A DNA stretch of 64,000 bases, taken from the NCBI RefSeq assembly GCF_002272925.1, contig NZ_MLAR01000004.1, forward strand, positions 1 to 64,000, read 5' to 3'. The position numbers were made by a program, and so were the translations under genes. Below the pieces are notes generated by a model. The model ran no database searches and was not told the DNA's origin. It saw nothing but the letters and a program-made list of their open reading frames with translations. The stretch's first letter is position 1. Each line of letters opens with the position of its first letter. The stretch comes from Helicobacter sp. 13S00401-1. Lineage in GTDB: Bacteria > Campylobacterota > Campylobacteria > Campylobacterales > Helicobacteraceae. Below are positions 9,829-20,265 of the stretch, in pieces.

Positions 9829-11518
9829 GTGCTACCTTTAGGTCTTTTTTGTCTTGCTTTACAAGTTCATTTTTTGTTGAATCTTTTTTTGTGCCATCTT
9901 GACGTAGTGTGATACCAAACCAAAAGTAGATTCTGTGGCTTCTAGCCATCTTTTCACCTAACCAAAGATAGATTCCATGAGTACCGATTATAGCTGTGAT
10001 GATAGAAGCTAGTATCCCTATACCTGTAGTTATGGCAAAGCCTTTTATAGCCCCAGTTCCATAAATATATAACAGTAAGGAGGCTATAAGGGAGGTGGCG
10101 TTTGCATCAAAGATAGCCCTTGAAGCATTAGCATAACCTGTTTTAATAGAGTTTATAACGCCTAAGCCTTCCCGCAGGGACTCTCTTATCCGCTCATTAA
10201 TTATAATGTTAGCATCTACTGCCATACCAACAGTTAGCACTATCCCAGCCATACCTGGCAGCGTTAACGTGGCCCCAAAGATGGCCATAACGGCAATTAT
10301 TAAAAACAAGTTTACTATCAAGGCTATGCAGGCAAAAACTCCAGCCATAGAGTAGTAAGCTAGCATGAAGATAACAACTAGTATAAAGCCAGCTACTAGT
10401 GCTATAAAAGATGCCCTTATAGAATCTGCTCCAAGACTTGGTCCTACACTTCTTTTTTCTACTACACTAACTGGCGCAGCAAGTGCTCCACTTCTTAGAG
10501 TTATAGCTAAGTCGCTTGCTTCTTGCATAGTAAAGCCACCACTTATCTGACCAGTTCCTCCACCTATCCTTTCTTGTATAACAGGGGCTGAGAAAACTTT
10601 ACCATCTAAAACTATGGCCATCCTTTTTTTAATATTATTAGCAGAAAAGTCAGCAAAGATCTTAGCACCAACGCTATTTAGTTGAAAGCTAACTACTGGT
10701 GCCCCACTATCATGGCCTATCATAGCTTGAGCATCAGTAAGCATGGAGCCATCAATGATAGGTATAGCCTTAACTAAAAGCTTAGCATTTGGCTGGTCGC
10801 TATAAGGAAGTATGGTATCTCCATAGCTTGCTGCTTCTTGCTCACTCATCTGTGCTACGCGAGGGTTTCTATCCTCATCCACTGCCATTAACTCTAACTT
10901 TGCACTACGAGATATTAGATCTATAAGCCTTTCTTGCTCAGCGTTAGTTTTAATGCCTGGCATTTCAACTAAGATCTGATTTTCTCCTTGTCTTGAAACA
11001 CTAGGCTCACTTAGTCCAAACTTATCAAGTCTGTTTCTAATAGTGGCTATAGCTTGATCTAGTGCATCTTTTGCAGTTTTTAATCTTTCTTCATCACTTA
11101 AGGCTACAGTGTATGAGTTTGCGTTTTTCTTAACAACTATACCTGGTATATCTTTTAAGATGGAATCTACTTTTGTAGATTCACTAGAATCTAAGATGTT
11201 AAAACTTAAAAAATTGTCAGTTGTTTTAAGTCCTGATATAAGCACGTTTTTATCTTTTGTCTGAAAGTTTATAGCACTAGCCATAGATGTATACTTGCTT
11301 TTTATAGCAGCTTTTGTGTCTACATCTAAAAGTAGGCTTAGTCCTCCTTGAAGATCAAGACCTAGAGTAATCTTAGGCATGTCTTTAAACGCATTATCCT
11401 CTTGAAAAAAAGAAGGTATGCTTAAGACTACCCCAAGGATAGCGGCAATTATTAGAGTAAGAAGCCTATAGTTAAAAGGCTTTTTTTTAGTGGGTGAATG
11501 AGGTCTTAGCTGTGCCAT
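9815..11518 (-). CDS. secD: Protein translocase subunit SecD
   Basis: SecD is a 567-residue membrane protein and the partner of SecF in the accessory export complex. It has an N-terminal helix, the signature GLDLQGG, a large periplasmic domain (about 70-360), and a six-helix C-terminal region with [16 protein letters not shown] carrying the conserved Asp. A hydrophilic lysine-rich tail of about 40 residues follows. Its ATG comes directly after the yajC stop (TAAATG), so the three genes form an operon. Confidence 0.96.
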   Translation of the reverse strand: MAQLRPHSPTKKKPFNYRLLTLIIAAILGVVLSIPSFFQEDNAFKDMPKITLGLDLQGGLSLLLDVDTKAAIKSKYTSMASAINFQTKDKNVLISGLKTTDNFLSFNILDSSESTKVDSILKDIPGIVVKKNANSYTVALSDEERLKTAKDALDQAIATIRNRLDKFGLSEPSVSRQGENQILVEMPGIKTNAEQERLIDLISRSAKLELMAVDEDRNPRVAQMSEQEAASYGDTILPYSDQPNAKLLVKAIPIIDGSMLTDAQAMIGHDSGAPVVSFQLNSVGAKIFADFSANNIKKRMAIVLDGKVFSAPVIQERIGGGTGQISGGFTMQEASDLAITLRSGALAAPVSVVEKRSVGPSLGADSIRASFIALVAGFILVVIFMLAYYSMAGVFACIALIVNLFLIIAVMAIFGATLTLPGMAGIVLTVGMAVDANIIINERIRESLREGLGVINSIKTGYANASRAIFDANATSLIASLLLYIYGTGAIKGFAITTGIGILASIITAIIGTHGIYLWLGEKMARSHRIYFWFGITLRQDGTKKDSTKNELVKQDKKDLKVAHGNL

Positions 11519-12037
11519 TTACTTGCGTTCTTCGTCTTTAGGTTCCACAGTGTTAGCAGCTTCGAGTTTGTGCTCTTTTGCTTGCTCTTTACTTTCTTTT
11601 TTCTCTTCTTTAGCGGCTATTTTTTCTTCCATAGCTTTAGCTTCTTCTTCTTGATGCTCTTTAGCGCCTAGTTTATGGTGCTCTCTTTTTTCTTCTTTTT
11701 TTTCAAGCTTTTTTTCATCTCTTTCTTTAGCCTTGTCTTTTGTAGAAGTTTGAGCACTAGGTAGTTCGTTTATATCATCGATTTTTTGAGCGATATACTC
11801 TCTTGCGACTTTTACCTTTGTGTCTTCGTTTAACTTAACGGTTATGAAGTTTTCTTCAGCTTTTAAAACTTCACAGATAAATCCGCCATTAGTTACTATC
11901 TTATCTCCCTTTTTCAGATTATTAATCATCTCTTTATGCTTTTTTTGATTGTTCCTTTGTGGCCTTATGATAAGGAAGTAGAAAATCAAAATGATGATTA
12001 TTAGAGGTATGATTGAGGTGAGAAACTTAGTATCCAT
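11519..12037 (-). CDS. yajC: YajC, Sec translocon accessory protein with long Lys/Glu-rich tail
   Basis: YajC is a small single-helix inner membrane protein that associates with SecDF. Residues 1-85 show the normal family core: helix IIPLIIIILIFYFLIIRPQ, then KKGDKIVTNGGF. From about residue 90 to 172 there is an extra, highly charged tail dominated by Lys, Glu, Ala and Gln, probably a long helix in the cytoplasm. This makes the protein longer than the usual 100-130 residues. AAAGGA precedes the ATG. First gene of yajC-secD-secF. Confidence 0.92.
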   Translation of the reverse strand: MDTKFLTSIIPLIIIILIFYFLIIRPQRNNQKKHKEMINNLKKGDKIVTNGGFICEVLKAEENFITVKLNEDTKVKVAREYIAQKIDDINELPSAQTSTKDKAKERDEKKLEKKEEKREHHKLGAKEHQEEEAKAMEEKIAAKEEKKESKEQAKEHKLEAANTVEPKDEERK

Positions 12038-12072
12038 AAAAGTCCTTTTTGGTGATGTAAGCTTTTATTCTA

Positions 12073-13362
12073 TCAAATCTTAGTTTTGATTTTGTTATAA
12101 AAGTATAAAAATATAGATCCAATGATCCCAGAAGCTAGTGAAGCTATAAGGATAGAGATCTTAGCTAAGTCTTTAGAATCTTCTGGCACAAAGGCTAGAT
12201 TTGATACAAATATAGACATAGTAAAGCCAATGCCCGCTAGCATCCCAGCCCCTAAAATATGCATCCAAGATATGCCTTCAGGTCTTTTGGCGATGTGAAG
12301 TTTTTCACATAAAAACGTTGTGATTATTATCCCAAGTGGCTTTCCAACTACAAGTCCTAATAAGATTCCTAAAAATATATGATCAATTTCTAGATTAAAG
12401 TTAGAGTTTATAGTAACCCCTGCATTTGCAAAGGCAAAAATTGGCATGATAAAGTAAGCTGACCATGGCGCTAGTATGTGCTCTAGCCTTAAAAGCGGGC
12501 TTTGAACCTCTCTTGAGCTATTCCTTAAAACATGAAGTGCGTGATTTTTTTCATCATCTAAAAGCACAGAGTTTGTCTCAGGGCTAATTTTGGCAGCTTG
12601 TTTTAGCTTGAGACTAAAAAATTTAAAGTCTTTTTTTGATGTTGTTGGTATGCAAAAGGCAAGCACAACAGCAGCAATGGTTGCATGTATATGGCTAAAA
12701 TGCACACTAAACCATAAAAATATCCCTACAAAGAGATATAAAAGCAAGCTTTTTATACCTACTTTGTTCATGATGATTAAAATGATAGTTATAGCTACTG
12801 AGATTCCTAACCAAACTAGATTTAAGTCATTAGTATAAAAGATGGCTATAACTAAAATCGCACCTAAGTCATCAGCAACTGCTAAGGTCACTAAAAAAAG
12901 TTTTAGGCTAGTAGGCACGTTTTTCCCAAGCATCATCATGACGCCTAGGGCAAAGGCGATATCTGTAGCCATAGGGATTCCAAATCCGTGATAACTACCA
13001 GTTCCTTTGTTTAGTAAAAAGTAGATTAATCCAGGAGCTATCATCCCGCCAATTGCCGCCATAACTGGGAAGGCTGCTTTTTGAAAGCCATTTAACTCAC
13101 CAAAAAGTATCTCTTTTTTGATCTCAAGTCCTACCATGAGGAAGAAAAATGCCATTAAAACGTCATTTATCCAGTGGTGTAAACTAAAGCCATAAAATAC
13201 TCCATGGAAGCTTAAGCCAAGGTCACCATGGAAAAACTCATGATATAAATCTTTAATAGGCGAGTTAGCGACAACTATCGCTAAAACACCACAGACAAAC
13301 AAAAACACACCACCAAAAGATTCACTTTTTACAAAGTTATATAAGGCACCTTTTAAGTTCAT
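12073..13362 (-). CDS. nhaA: Na+/H+ antiporter NhaA
   Basis: NhaA is a 429-residue inner membrane antiporter that exports Na+ in exchange for protons and helps with pH and salt tolerance. The two functional aspartates appear in LAVADDLGAILVIAIFY, and the other conserved Asp in GIPMATDIAFALGVM. About 11-12 hydrophobic segments are visible. A hydrophilic insert around residues 240-285 (NSVLLDDEKNHALHVL) is longer than in E. coli NhaA and is a feature I associate with Helicobacter homologues. A TAGGAGAG Shine-Dalgarno supports the start. It lies 35 bases upstream of yajC on the same strand and may be cotranscribed. Confidence 0.95.
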   Translation of the reverse strand: MNLKGALYNFVKSESFGGVFLFVCGVLAIVVANSPIKDLYHEFFHGDLGLSFHGVFYGFSLHHWINDVLMAFFFLMVGLEIKKEILFGELNGFQKAAFPVMAAIGGMIAPGLIYFLLNKGTGSYHGFGIPMATDIAFALGVMMMLGKNVPTSLKLFLVTLAVADDLGAILVIAIFYTNDLNLVWLGISVAITIILIIMNKVGIKSLLLYLFVGIFLWFSVHFSHIHATIAAVVLAFCIPTTSKKDFKFFSLKLKQAAKISPETNSVLLDDEKNHALHVLRNSSREVQSPLLRLEHILAPWSAYFIMPIFAFANAGVTINSNFNLEIDHIFLGILLGLVVGKPLGIIITTFLCEKLHIAKRPEGISWMHILGAGMLAGIGFTMSIFVSNLAFVPEDSKDLAKISILIASLASGIIGSIFLYFYNKIKTKI

Positions 13363-13399
13363 ACTACTCTCCTACTTTCTTGTTTTAGGTTAGCTTTTT

Positions 13400-15037
13400 T
13401 TAATTTAGCATAAAGCCTATGGATTTTGTACTATCAAAGTTACCATCTCTTTCATTTTGTACAGATTCTAAGAAGTCATTTAGGAAAAATGTAGAATCTT
13501 TTCTTGCTGCTACCTTATAAGCTGTGTTTTTAACTATAAGACTTATTTGTCCGCCGCTTAACTCAAAGTAGCTTAGCTTATCTAAAAGCTCTTTTTTATC
13601 TATATCAAACTTAGCATTTTTTGGTAGGTGTAGCTCCCAAATCTTAAGTCTATTTTCTTTAGTTGGGTTATCAAACTTTATTTTATAGTTAAAGCGCCTT
13701 GAAAAGGCACTATCAAAGCTATCAAGCAAGTTAGTAGTGGCAATTAGGATTCCATCAAATCTTTCAATCTGCTCTAAAAAAATATTTTGCATTTGGTTAT
13801 GCATCTTATCTACGCCACTTAAACCTCCTCTTGCACTTAAAAACTGATCTGCTTCATCTAAAAGCAAGATAGGAGAAAGCTTTTTATCTTGTCTTATGTA
13901 GTTGTACTCATCAAAAACGCGCCTTACATTTTTTTCACTCTCACCTACATACATTGATAAAATCTTAGAGCAATCTAGGCTTAATAAATCTCTATGTAAG
14001 CTTTTAGCAAGGGCTTTTGCGCTTAAAGTCTTTCCAGTTCCACTAAGCCCATGAAAAAGTATCCTAGCGTTAATACCAGCTTTATCTACTAACTTCCAAG
14101 CCCTTAGTTTTTTGTGGATGTTTGCATCCATGTGCTCTACTAAGACATTTAACATCTCTTTAGTTTTTTTAGGAAGGATGACTTCTTCTAGGCTAACTTT
14201 TGGCTTTATAATCTCAAAAAGGTCGTGGTTTTCTAAGCCTTCATAGCTTTTAGTTTTTATATTAACTATACGATTATAGATATTTCTATCTATGCTTAGA
14301 TCTTCTAGCTGAGACTTTGTAGCCCCTAGACTTACAAAGTCAACTTCTACTAGTCCAAGACGTACTAACTTATCATCTAGCATGTTAGAGATAAGGAGTT
14401 TTTCGCTTTCATTTTTGCCTAGTATGTTTACTAGCTCCCAGATGTAGTTTTGATTACCTTGGTCATACTTTAGTTTAGTTAGCCCTAAAAGTAAAAGTCT
14501 TTCTTTTTCATTAAGCTTAAACTCTTTTGTGATCCTAGGGAGCTCTAAAGGGATCTTAGTTAGTTTAAGCCTAGAATCTATTTGCCTTTTAAAACCAGTA
14601 ACTGCACCATGCTTTGCATCCCTAGTTTTAAATATCAAATCTATTAAACTAAACTCATCTTTTAAGTACTCTAAGTTATCTTTATAAGCACGTATAGGAA
14701 GGGTTGCATCAAGCCCGCCTTCTAAAAGTTTTAAAAAGCTATGACTTAAGTAGAGGTCTTCTTTTAGCATGCTTAAAAGGGCTGAGTTATTAGTATCTAC
14801 TATCCAACCTAGTTTCATTAGCACATCTAGGTCTTTTAAGTAAGGAAGCACTTCAGCTCCACTTGCTTTGTAGGTGTTAGTTATGAGATTTAAGATATTA
14901 ACTCCATCTATACCGCTTAGTTGCATTTGCAGTAGCTTTTTTAGGATGCGTGCTTGTGAGGCGTTACAGTTTAGGAAGTTAAAAACTGTTGTTTTTGTTA
15001 TATCATCTTCAGATAAGAACTCTAGCAAGTTGTTCAT
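13400..15037 (-). CDS. AAA+ ATPase of unknown substrate
   Basis: This 545-residue protein has a poorly conserved, helix-rich N-terminal half (about 1-285) and one classical AAA module. Walker A is FHGLSGTGKT near 330. Walker B is ILLLDEADQF near 390. The sensor-1 region is ILIATTNL, and the arginine-finger region DSAFSRRF follows. The module resembles the single-domain, FtsH/proteasome-like 'ATPase associated with various cellular activities' group. There is no membrane segment and no protease domain. The neighbours (nhaA downstream, a divergent carrier upstream) do not reveal a substrate. I do not recognise a named homologue. Confidence 0.75.
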   Translation of the reverse strand: MNNLLEFLSEDDITKTTVFNFLNCNASQARILKKLLQMQLSGIDGVNILNLITNTYKASGAEVLPYLKDLDVLMKLGWIVDTNNSALLSMLKEDLYLSHSFLKLLEGGLDATLPIRAYKDNLEYLKDEFSLIDLIFKTRDAKHGAVTGFKRQIDSRLKLTKIPLELPRITKEFKLNEKERLLLLGLTKLKYDQGNQNYIWELVNILGKNESEKLLISNMLDDKLVRLGLVEVDFVSLGATKSQLEDLSIDRNIYNRIVNIKTKSYEGLENHDLFEIIKPKVSLEEVILPKKTKEMLNVLVEHMDANIHKKLRAWKLVDKAGINARILFHGLSGTGKTLSAKALAKSLHRDLLSLDCSKILSMYVGESEKNVRRVFDEYNYIRQDKKLSPILLLDEADQFLSARGGLSGVDKMHNQMQNIFLEQIERFDGILIATTNLLDSFDSAFSRRFNYKIKFDNPTKENRLKIWELHLPKNAKFDIDKKELLDKLSYFELSGGQISLIVKNTAYKVAARKDSTFFLNDFLESVQNERDGNFDSTKSIGFMLN

Positions 15038-15161
15038 TATGGTATCGCCTTTATTTTTTAAAAAATCTTATTAAGCCTTAAGCTTGACCATGTTTTTTTG
15101 TACATAAAATTATTCTAATGATAGAATCTTTTTGCTGATTTAACTTTTATAGGATGCGCAT

Positions 15162-16388
15162 TTGATAAAACTAATCTCTCAAATCTTATCTATATCAGCC
15201 AAAGACTTTAAAATCCTATCTATAAGCTTTGCTTTTCTCTTTAGTATATTTTGCAGTTATAGTATCTTAAAACCACTTAGGGATACACTAGCTACAGTTG
15301 GTGCCTTGCATGATATAAAGTGGCTTTTTATGGCAACTTTTATCTTTAGCCTAGTTGCAGTTTTTGCTGGGATGTATCTTAGTGCTAGAGTTAAAAGAGG
15401 GAGCTATATAGTTATCATTTTTTTGTTTTTTACCTTAAATATATTTTTATTTTATATCTTTTTTATAAGTTATGGCGAAACTCTTTGGGGGGCTAGGGTA
15501 TTTTTTGTCTGGGCTAGTGTTTTTAACCTCTTTGTTATCTCTACTGGTTTTTTACTTCTAGCTGATAGGTTTGATAAAGATACTTCAAAACGCCTTTTTG
15601 GGATAATCTTTGCTGGGGCATCTTTAGGCTCTATCATAGGGGCACTTTTTACATCCTTGCTATCTAAGTTTACAAGTATAGAAAACTTGCTTTTAGTTAG
15701 TGCTTTACTCTTACTCATAGCTGCTTTTTTATCTACACTTTTGCTTAAAGGGGCTAAAAGTAAGGACTTAGTTATAAATCCTAAAAATCCATTTAATGGA
15801 ATCTCACTTATCTTAAAGTCTAAGTATCTTTTATTAATAGCAGGTTTTATCTTACTAACTACAGCGGCTAATACTTTTCTTTATATAGAACAAGCTCGCG
15901 TTGTAAAGCTAGTCTTTCATAGCCGTGAAGAAAGAGTTAGCGTCTTTGCTAATATAGACTTTATAGTTCAAACTTTAAGCCTTTTAATACAGATCTTTTT
16001 TACCGGAAAAGTTGCTAAAAGACTAGGCATAAGCTTTTTGCTAGTTATAGTCCCACTAGTTTTAGCCTTTGGCTTTGTTGTTATAGCTTTTAGTCATCCT
16101 ATATTTTATATCTTTGTAATATTTATGATTATAAGAAGAGTAGGGGAGTATGCTTTTATAAAACCAGGACGCGAGATGACTTTTGTAGTGCTAAGCGAAG
16201 AAGAAAAGTATAGAACTAAAAGCTTTTTTGATACTGCTCTTTATCGTTTTGGTGATATGGGAAGTTCATGGCTAGAATCTTTACTTTCTCATATAGGGGT
16301 AAAAGTGGCACTTTTTGGAGGGGCATTTCTTTGTTTGCTTTGGGCGTATAATGCTTTTATGCTAAGTCGTTTTTATAAAAAAAGATAG
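15162..16388 (+). CDS. ATP/ADP-translocase-like (NTT/TlcA-type) membrane carrier
   Basis: The protein has 408 residues and about 11-12 hydrophobic segments. An early motif, YSILKPLRDTLA, fits the 'LRPLRDE'-type signature of bacterial members of the NTP/NDP exchange carrier family. A later segment IIRRVGEYAFIKPGREM also fits that family. Whether this free-living-type homologue really exchanges nucleotides is unknown; many are annotated only as major facilitator proteins. The start is TTG at 15162, chosen because AGGA stands 8 bases before it and the nearby upstream ATG meets a stop after three codons. The gene is divergent from the AAA+ ATPase. Confidence 0.72.
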   Translation: MIKLISQILSISAKDFKILSISFAFLFSIFCSYSILKPLRDTLATVGALHDIKWLFMATFIFSLVAVFAGMYLSARVKRGSYIVIIFLFFTLNIFLFYIFFISYGETLWGARVFFVWASVFNLFVISTGFLLLADRFDKDTSKRLFGIIFAGASLGSIIGALFTSLLSKFTSIENLLLVSALLLLIAAFLSTLLLKGAKSKDLVINPKNPFNGISLILKSKYLLLIAGFILLTTAANTFLYIEQARVVKLVFHSREERVSVFANIDFIVQTLSLLIQIFFTGKVAKRLGISFLLVIVPLVLAFGFVVIAFSHPIFYIFVIFMIIRRVGEYAFIKPGREMTFVVLSEEEKYRTKSFFDTALYRFGDMGSSWLESLLSHIGVKVALFGGAFLCLLWAYNAFMLSRFYKKR

Positions 16389-16395
16389 CCTTTGA

Positions 16396-16401
16396 TATAA
16401 T
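16396..16401 (+). promoter_or_regulatory. Extended -10 promoter element for valS
   Basis: TGATATAAT gives a perfect TATAAT with an upstream TGN, in the 71-base gap between the carrier gene and valS. No -35 match is seen, which is usual for extended -10 promoters and for this bacterial group. Confidence 0.5.
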
Positions 16402-16459
16402 TTTGAAATATTCGCTGCTTATAATGCCACGCAAACTTACATATAAAAGGAAAGCTTAG

Positions 16460-19126
16460 ATGCAAGAACAAAACTCATCTCAAGACTTAAAACTCCCCTA
16501 TGATAGAGACTGGGAAAGCAAGCTAATAGCTACTTGTGAACAAAGAGGCTACTTTGAAGTAGAGGGCAATAAGCACTTGCAAGCCTCTCGCGCATCTTTA
16601 CCAAAGAGTGAAAAAAACTTTTGCATCATCATGCCTCCTCCTAATGTAACTGGAATCTTACACATAGGCCATAGTCTTACTTTTACGCTTCAAGATATCA
16701 TCACTAGATATAAAAGGATGGATGGTTATAAAATGCTTTGGCAGCCTGGCCTTGATCACGCAGGAATCGCCACTCAAAACGTCGTAGAAAAGCAACTTCT
16801 AGCACAAGGCATAAAAAAAGAAGACATAGGCAGGGAAGCTTTTATAAAAAAAGTGTGGGAGTGGAAGGAAGAAAGTGGAGGTAAGATTTTATCTCAGATG
16901 AGAACTTTAGGCTTTTCTCCAGCCTTTAAACGCACTCGTTTTACTATGGATCCTGGCCTTGCAAACGCAGTTAAAAAAACCTTTGTGTCTTGGTTTGATA
17001 AGGGGCTTATCTATCAAGGTAATAGGATGATAAACTGGTGTACGCATGATGGCGCATTAAGCGATATAGAAGTGGATTATGTAGAATCAGATTCTAAACT
17101 TTATTATATGAGATACTTTTTTAAAGATTCTAAAGACTATCTAGTTGTAGCAACTACAAGGCCGGAAACTTTCTTTGGTGATACTGCAGTTATGGTTAAT
17201 CCAAATGATGAAAGATATAAAAGCTTCATAGGTAAAAGCGTAGTGCTTCCACTAAGTGGTAAAGAGATAAAAGTTATAGCTGATGAGAGCGTAGATTCTA
17301 GCTTTGGGACGGGGTGTGTTAAAGTTACTCCAGCACATGATTTAAACGACTATGAAGTAGGGCTAAAACATAACTTAGAGTTTGTAGTCATCTTTGATGA
17401 AAAGGGAATCTTAAATGAGTACGCTTTAAACTTTAAAGGCTTAGAGCGACTAGAAGCAAGAGAAAAGATAGTAGAAGAGCTAGAAAAACAAGGCTACATA
17501 GAAAAGATAGAAGATTATAAAAATAGCGTTGCTAAATGCTATAGATGTGGTAATACTATAGAGCCTTATATCTCTAAGCAGTGGTTTGTAAAAGCCAAGG
17601 CAGCAAAGCCTGCTATCAAGCTAGTAGCAGAAAAACAAACTACCTTTTTTCCGCCAAACTGGGAGAACAACTACAACGCATGGATGAGGGACTTAAGAGA
17701 CTGGTGTATATCAAGGCAGCTTTGGTGGGGTCATAGAATCCCAATTTTTTACTGTGAATCTTGTAATCACGTCTTTGCAAGTGAAGAAGTTCCAAGTGAG
17801 TGTCCAAAGTGTAAAAGCACTAAACTGCATCAAGACCCTGATGTTTTAGATACGTGGTTTAGCTCAGCCCTCTTTGATCACTCAACACTTGGTTGGGGGA
17901 ATAAGGACTTTGGTAAAGGCACTTTGTGGCAGGTTGATGACTTAGAAAACTTTCATCCTAATAGTCTTTTAATAACTGGCTTTGATATCCTTTTCTTTTG
18001 GGTAGCACGCATGCTACTAGCAAGTGCACAAAACTTAGGCGAGATAGCTTTTAGGCATATTTACTTGCACGCTTTAGTCTTAGATGAAAAGGGCTTTAAG
18101 ATGAGTAAGTCTAAAGGAAATGTTATAGATCCTTTAGACATAGCTAAAACTTATAGTGCTGATATATTGCGTTTTTCACTTAGTTATATGTGTGCCCAGG
18201 GGCGCGATGTAAGGATGAGTTTTAAGCAACTTGAAGTAACGCGCAATTTTACTAACAAGCTAATAAACGCTAAAAACTTTTTAGAGCTTTATGCAAGCCA
18301 GCTAGATCCTAACTACTCTTTTAACCCTGAACTTAAAGAGTATAAAACCAGTGTTGGAAAGTATATGAAGTCTCGCTTTAATCTTTGTGTAAAAGAGCTA
18401 AGAGAAGCATTGGAAACTTATAGGTTTGATAGTGCAAGTAGTGTGATGTATCGCTTTTTGTGGAGTGAGTTTTGTGATGTTGGAATTGAGTTAGCAAAAG
18501 TTGAAAAAGAAAGTGTTTTTGAGCTTGCAAGTATCTTTTTAGATTCTATGAAGCTGCTTAATCCTTTTATGCCTTTTATAAGTGAGTATATCTATCAAAG
18601 CCTTTTGAAAAATGACATTAATAGCTTTGAGTGGGAATCTATCATGGTTAAAAGCTTCCCTAAGATAGAAGAGCAAGATAAAGATATAGAAGTTAAATTT
18701 GAAGTTTTACTAGATGCACTAACTACTTTAAGACGCCTAAAAGCAAACTCTAAGGCAAGCAAGGCTTATATAAAGTTAAACAAGCAAGAAAAAGACTTTG
18801 AGTTTTTTAAGCCTTTTTTAACTAAGCTTGCTAAGCTTGATTTAGAGCTAGTAGATTCTAAAAAGCAAGATAGTGTTGGGGATGTTGGGGTGCATTGTGA
18901 GTGTTTTGTAGTCTTAGAAAAAGAGGATTTAGAAAAGTTAAAGTTAAGCTTAGAAACTAAAAAAGCTAAGCTTGAAAAAGAAGTAGCAAAGTTAGAATCT
19001 ATGCTTAAAAATCCATCTTTTATCCAAAATGCTAAAAGCGAAGTTGTAGAAAACACAAAATTAAGCTTAGAATCAAATATTGATTTATTAAAAAAAGTAG
19101 TCTTAGAGTTACAAGGGTTAAGATGA
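16460..19126 (+). CDS. valS: Valyl-tRNA synthetase
   Basis: ValS is an 888-residue class I aminoacyl-tRNA synthetase that charges tRNA-Val. The HIGH motif is HIGH at 68-71 (NVTGILHIGHS), and KMSKS is at 547-551. Between them lies the CP1 editing region with ATTRPETFFGDTA. Cysteine pairs CYRCG and CESCNHV...CPKC suggest zinc-binding knots. The C-terminus is a charged coiled coil (LEKEVAKLESMLKN). AAGGA precedes the ATG. The final four bases overlap the next gene (ATGA), indicating coupling. Confidence 0.97.
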   Translation: MQEQNSSQDLKLPYDRDWESKLIATCEQRGYFEVEGNKHLQASRASLPKSEKNFCIIMPPPNVTGILHIGHSLTFTLQDIITRYKRMDGYKMLWQPGLDHAGIATQNVVEKQLLAQGIKKEDIGREAFIKKVWEWKEESGGKILSQMRTLGFSPAFKRTRFTMDPGLANAVKKTFVSWFDKGLIYQGNRMINWCTHDGALSDIEVDYVESDSKLYYMRYFFKDSKDYLVVATTRPETFFGDTAVMVNPNDERYKSFIGKSVVLPLSGKEIKVIADESVDSSFGTGCVKVTPAHDLNDYEVGLKHNLEFVVIFDEKGILNEYALNFKGLERLEAREKIVEELEKQGYIEKIEDYKNSVAKCYRCGNTIEPYISKQWFVKAKAAKPAIKLVAEKQTTFFPPNWENNYNAWMRDLRDWCISRQLWWGHRIPIFYCESCNHVFASEEVPSECPKCKSTKLHQDPDVLDTWFSSALFDHSTLGWGNKDFGKGTLWQVDDLENFHPNSLLITGFDILFFWVARMLLASAQNLGEIAFRHIYLHALVLDEKGFKMSKSKGNVIDPLDIAKTYSADILRFSLSYMCAQGRDVRMSFKQLEVTRNFTNKLINAKNFLELYASQLDPNYSFNPELKEYKTSVGKYMKSRFNLCVKELREALETYRFDSASSVMYRFLWSEFCDVGIELAKVEKESVFELASIFLDSMKLLNPFMPFISEYIYQSLLKNDINSFEWESIMVKSFPKIEEQDKDIEVKFEVLLDALTTLRRLKANSKASKAYIKLNKQEKDFEFFKPFLTKLAKLDLELVDSKKQDSVGDVGVHCECFVVLEKEDLEKLKLSLETKKAKLEKEVAKLESMLKNPSFIQNAKSEVVENTKLSLESNIDLLKKVVLELQGLR

Positions 19127-20265
19127 GTTTTACCTCCCACATAAAGGCCTTAAAAAAGGCTAATCGCCTCAGAACTAAAAGACTAATAAACCCAAATCTA
19201 AAAGATTTAGGGAGTAATGACTACTTAAACCTAGCTTCCAAAAAAAGCCTTTTTAAAAAGGCCTATAAACTATGCCTTAAAGAGGGCTATAGCAATGCTT
19301 TTAGGCCTAATGTAGCACGCGCTTCTATGCTAGTTAATGGCTACTATAAAATGCATCAAAACTTAGAATCTTTTTTATGCAAGATTCATAAAGCTAAGGC
19401 TTGCACGCTAGTAGGCTCTGGCTTTTTAGGAAACTTAGCTATCTTTGATACTTTAGTTCGCAAAGGAGATGTTCTTTTTATAGATGAAAACTTTCATGCA
19501 AGCGGGATTTTTGTAAGTGAGAATCTAAAAAATGCTTTTAAGTTTAAGCATAATGATGTCTATGATTTAAAGCTTCAACTAAAGGCTTTTAAAGAGATAA
19601 ATCCTAACTTTAAAGGCGAAGTTTTTATAGCCATTGAAGGCATTTACTCAATGGATGGGGACTTAGGAAGTTTAGAGATTTTTAATTATGCAAGAGCAAA
19701 AGAGTACTACTTGATAGTAGATGAAGCCCATAGCATAGGCGTTTTAGGGAAACATCTTTTAGGGATTTTTGAACACTATAATTTAGCTTTGCGTAAAAAA
19801 GATATCATTCTAGGTACTTTAAGTAAGGCTTATGCAAGTTATGGGGCTTATATCTTGGGTGATAAAGAAGTCATAGAGTTTTTGTGTTCAAAAGCAAGAA
19901 GCATAATTTATACTACTTCATTAAGCCTTTTTGATACTGCCCTTGCCTTAGTAAATGCTAAATACATTCATAAAAATGCTACTTTGTTTAGAAATGAGAT
20001 AGAAAAACGCCAAAGGCTTTTAGAATCTATACTTGGCGTGAAGTTAGATTCTTTAATCTATATGCATAGATGTAAAAATACAGAAGAGCTTTTAGCTATG
20101 CAAACAGATCTAGAAAAAAAAGGCTTTTTTGTTGGAGCCATAAGACCGCCTACTGTTAGTTTTCCTAGTCTTAGAGTGACTTTAAGACTAAAGCCTAAGA
20201 CTATGAAAAGATTCTTTTTAGATTTAAAAGAGCTAAGTAAAAGCTCACTCCCTAAGGTTATATAA
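19123..20265 (+). CDS. bioF: 8-amino-7-oxononanoate synthase-like PLP enzyme (BioF family)
   Basis: This 380-residue protein belongs to the alpha-oxoamine synthase group, which condenses an acyl-CoA/ACP with an amino acid; BioF makes the biotin precursor KAPA from alanine and pimeloyl thioester. The PLP lysine is Lys235 in LGTLSKAYASYGAY. DEAHSIGVLG is the cofactor-ring Asp motif. The early GSGFLGNLA region is the usual binding loop. Related enzymes (Kbl, SPT, CqsA) share these features, so the biotin role rests on length and on the similar H. pylori neighbourhood next to PBP1A. It overlaps valS by four bases and the next gene by one. Confidence 0.82.
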   Translation: MSFTSHIKALKKANRLRTKRLINPNLKDLGSNDYLNLASKKSLFKKAYKLCLKEGYSNAFRPNVARASMLVNGYYKMHQNLESFLCKIHKAKACTLVGSGFLGNLAIFDTLVRKGDVLFIDENFHASGIFVSENLKNAFKFKHNDVYDLKLQLKAFKEINPNFKGEVFIAIEGIYSMDGDLGSLEIFNYARAKEYYLIVDEAHSIGVLGKHLLGIFEHYNLALRKKDIILGTLSKAYASYGAYILGDKEVIEFLCSKARSIIYTTSLSLFDTALALVNAKYIHKNATLFRNEIEKRQRLLESILGVKLDSLIYMHRCKNTEELLAMQTDLEKKGFFVGAIRPPTVSFPSLRVTLRLKPKTMKRFFLDLKELSKSSLPKVI

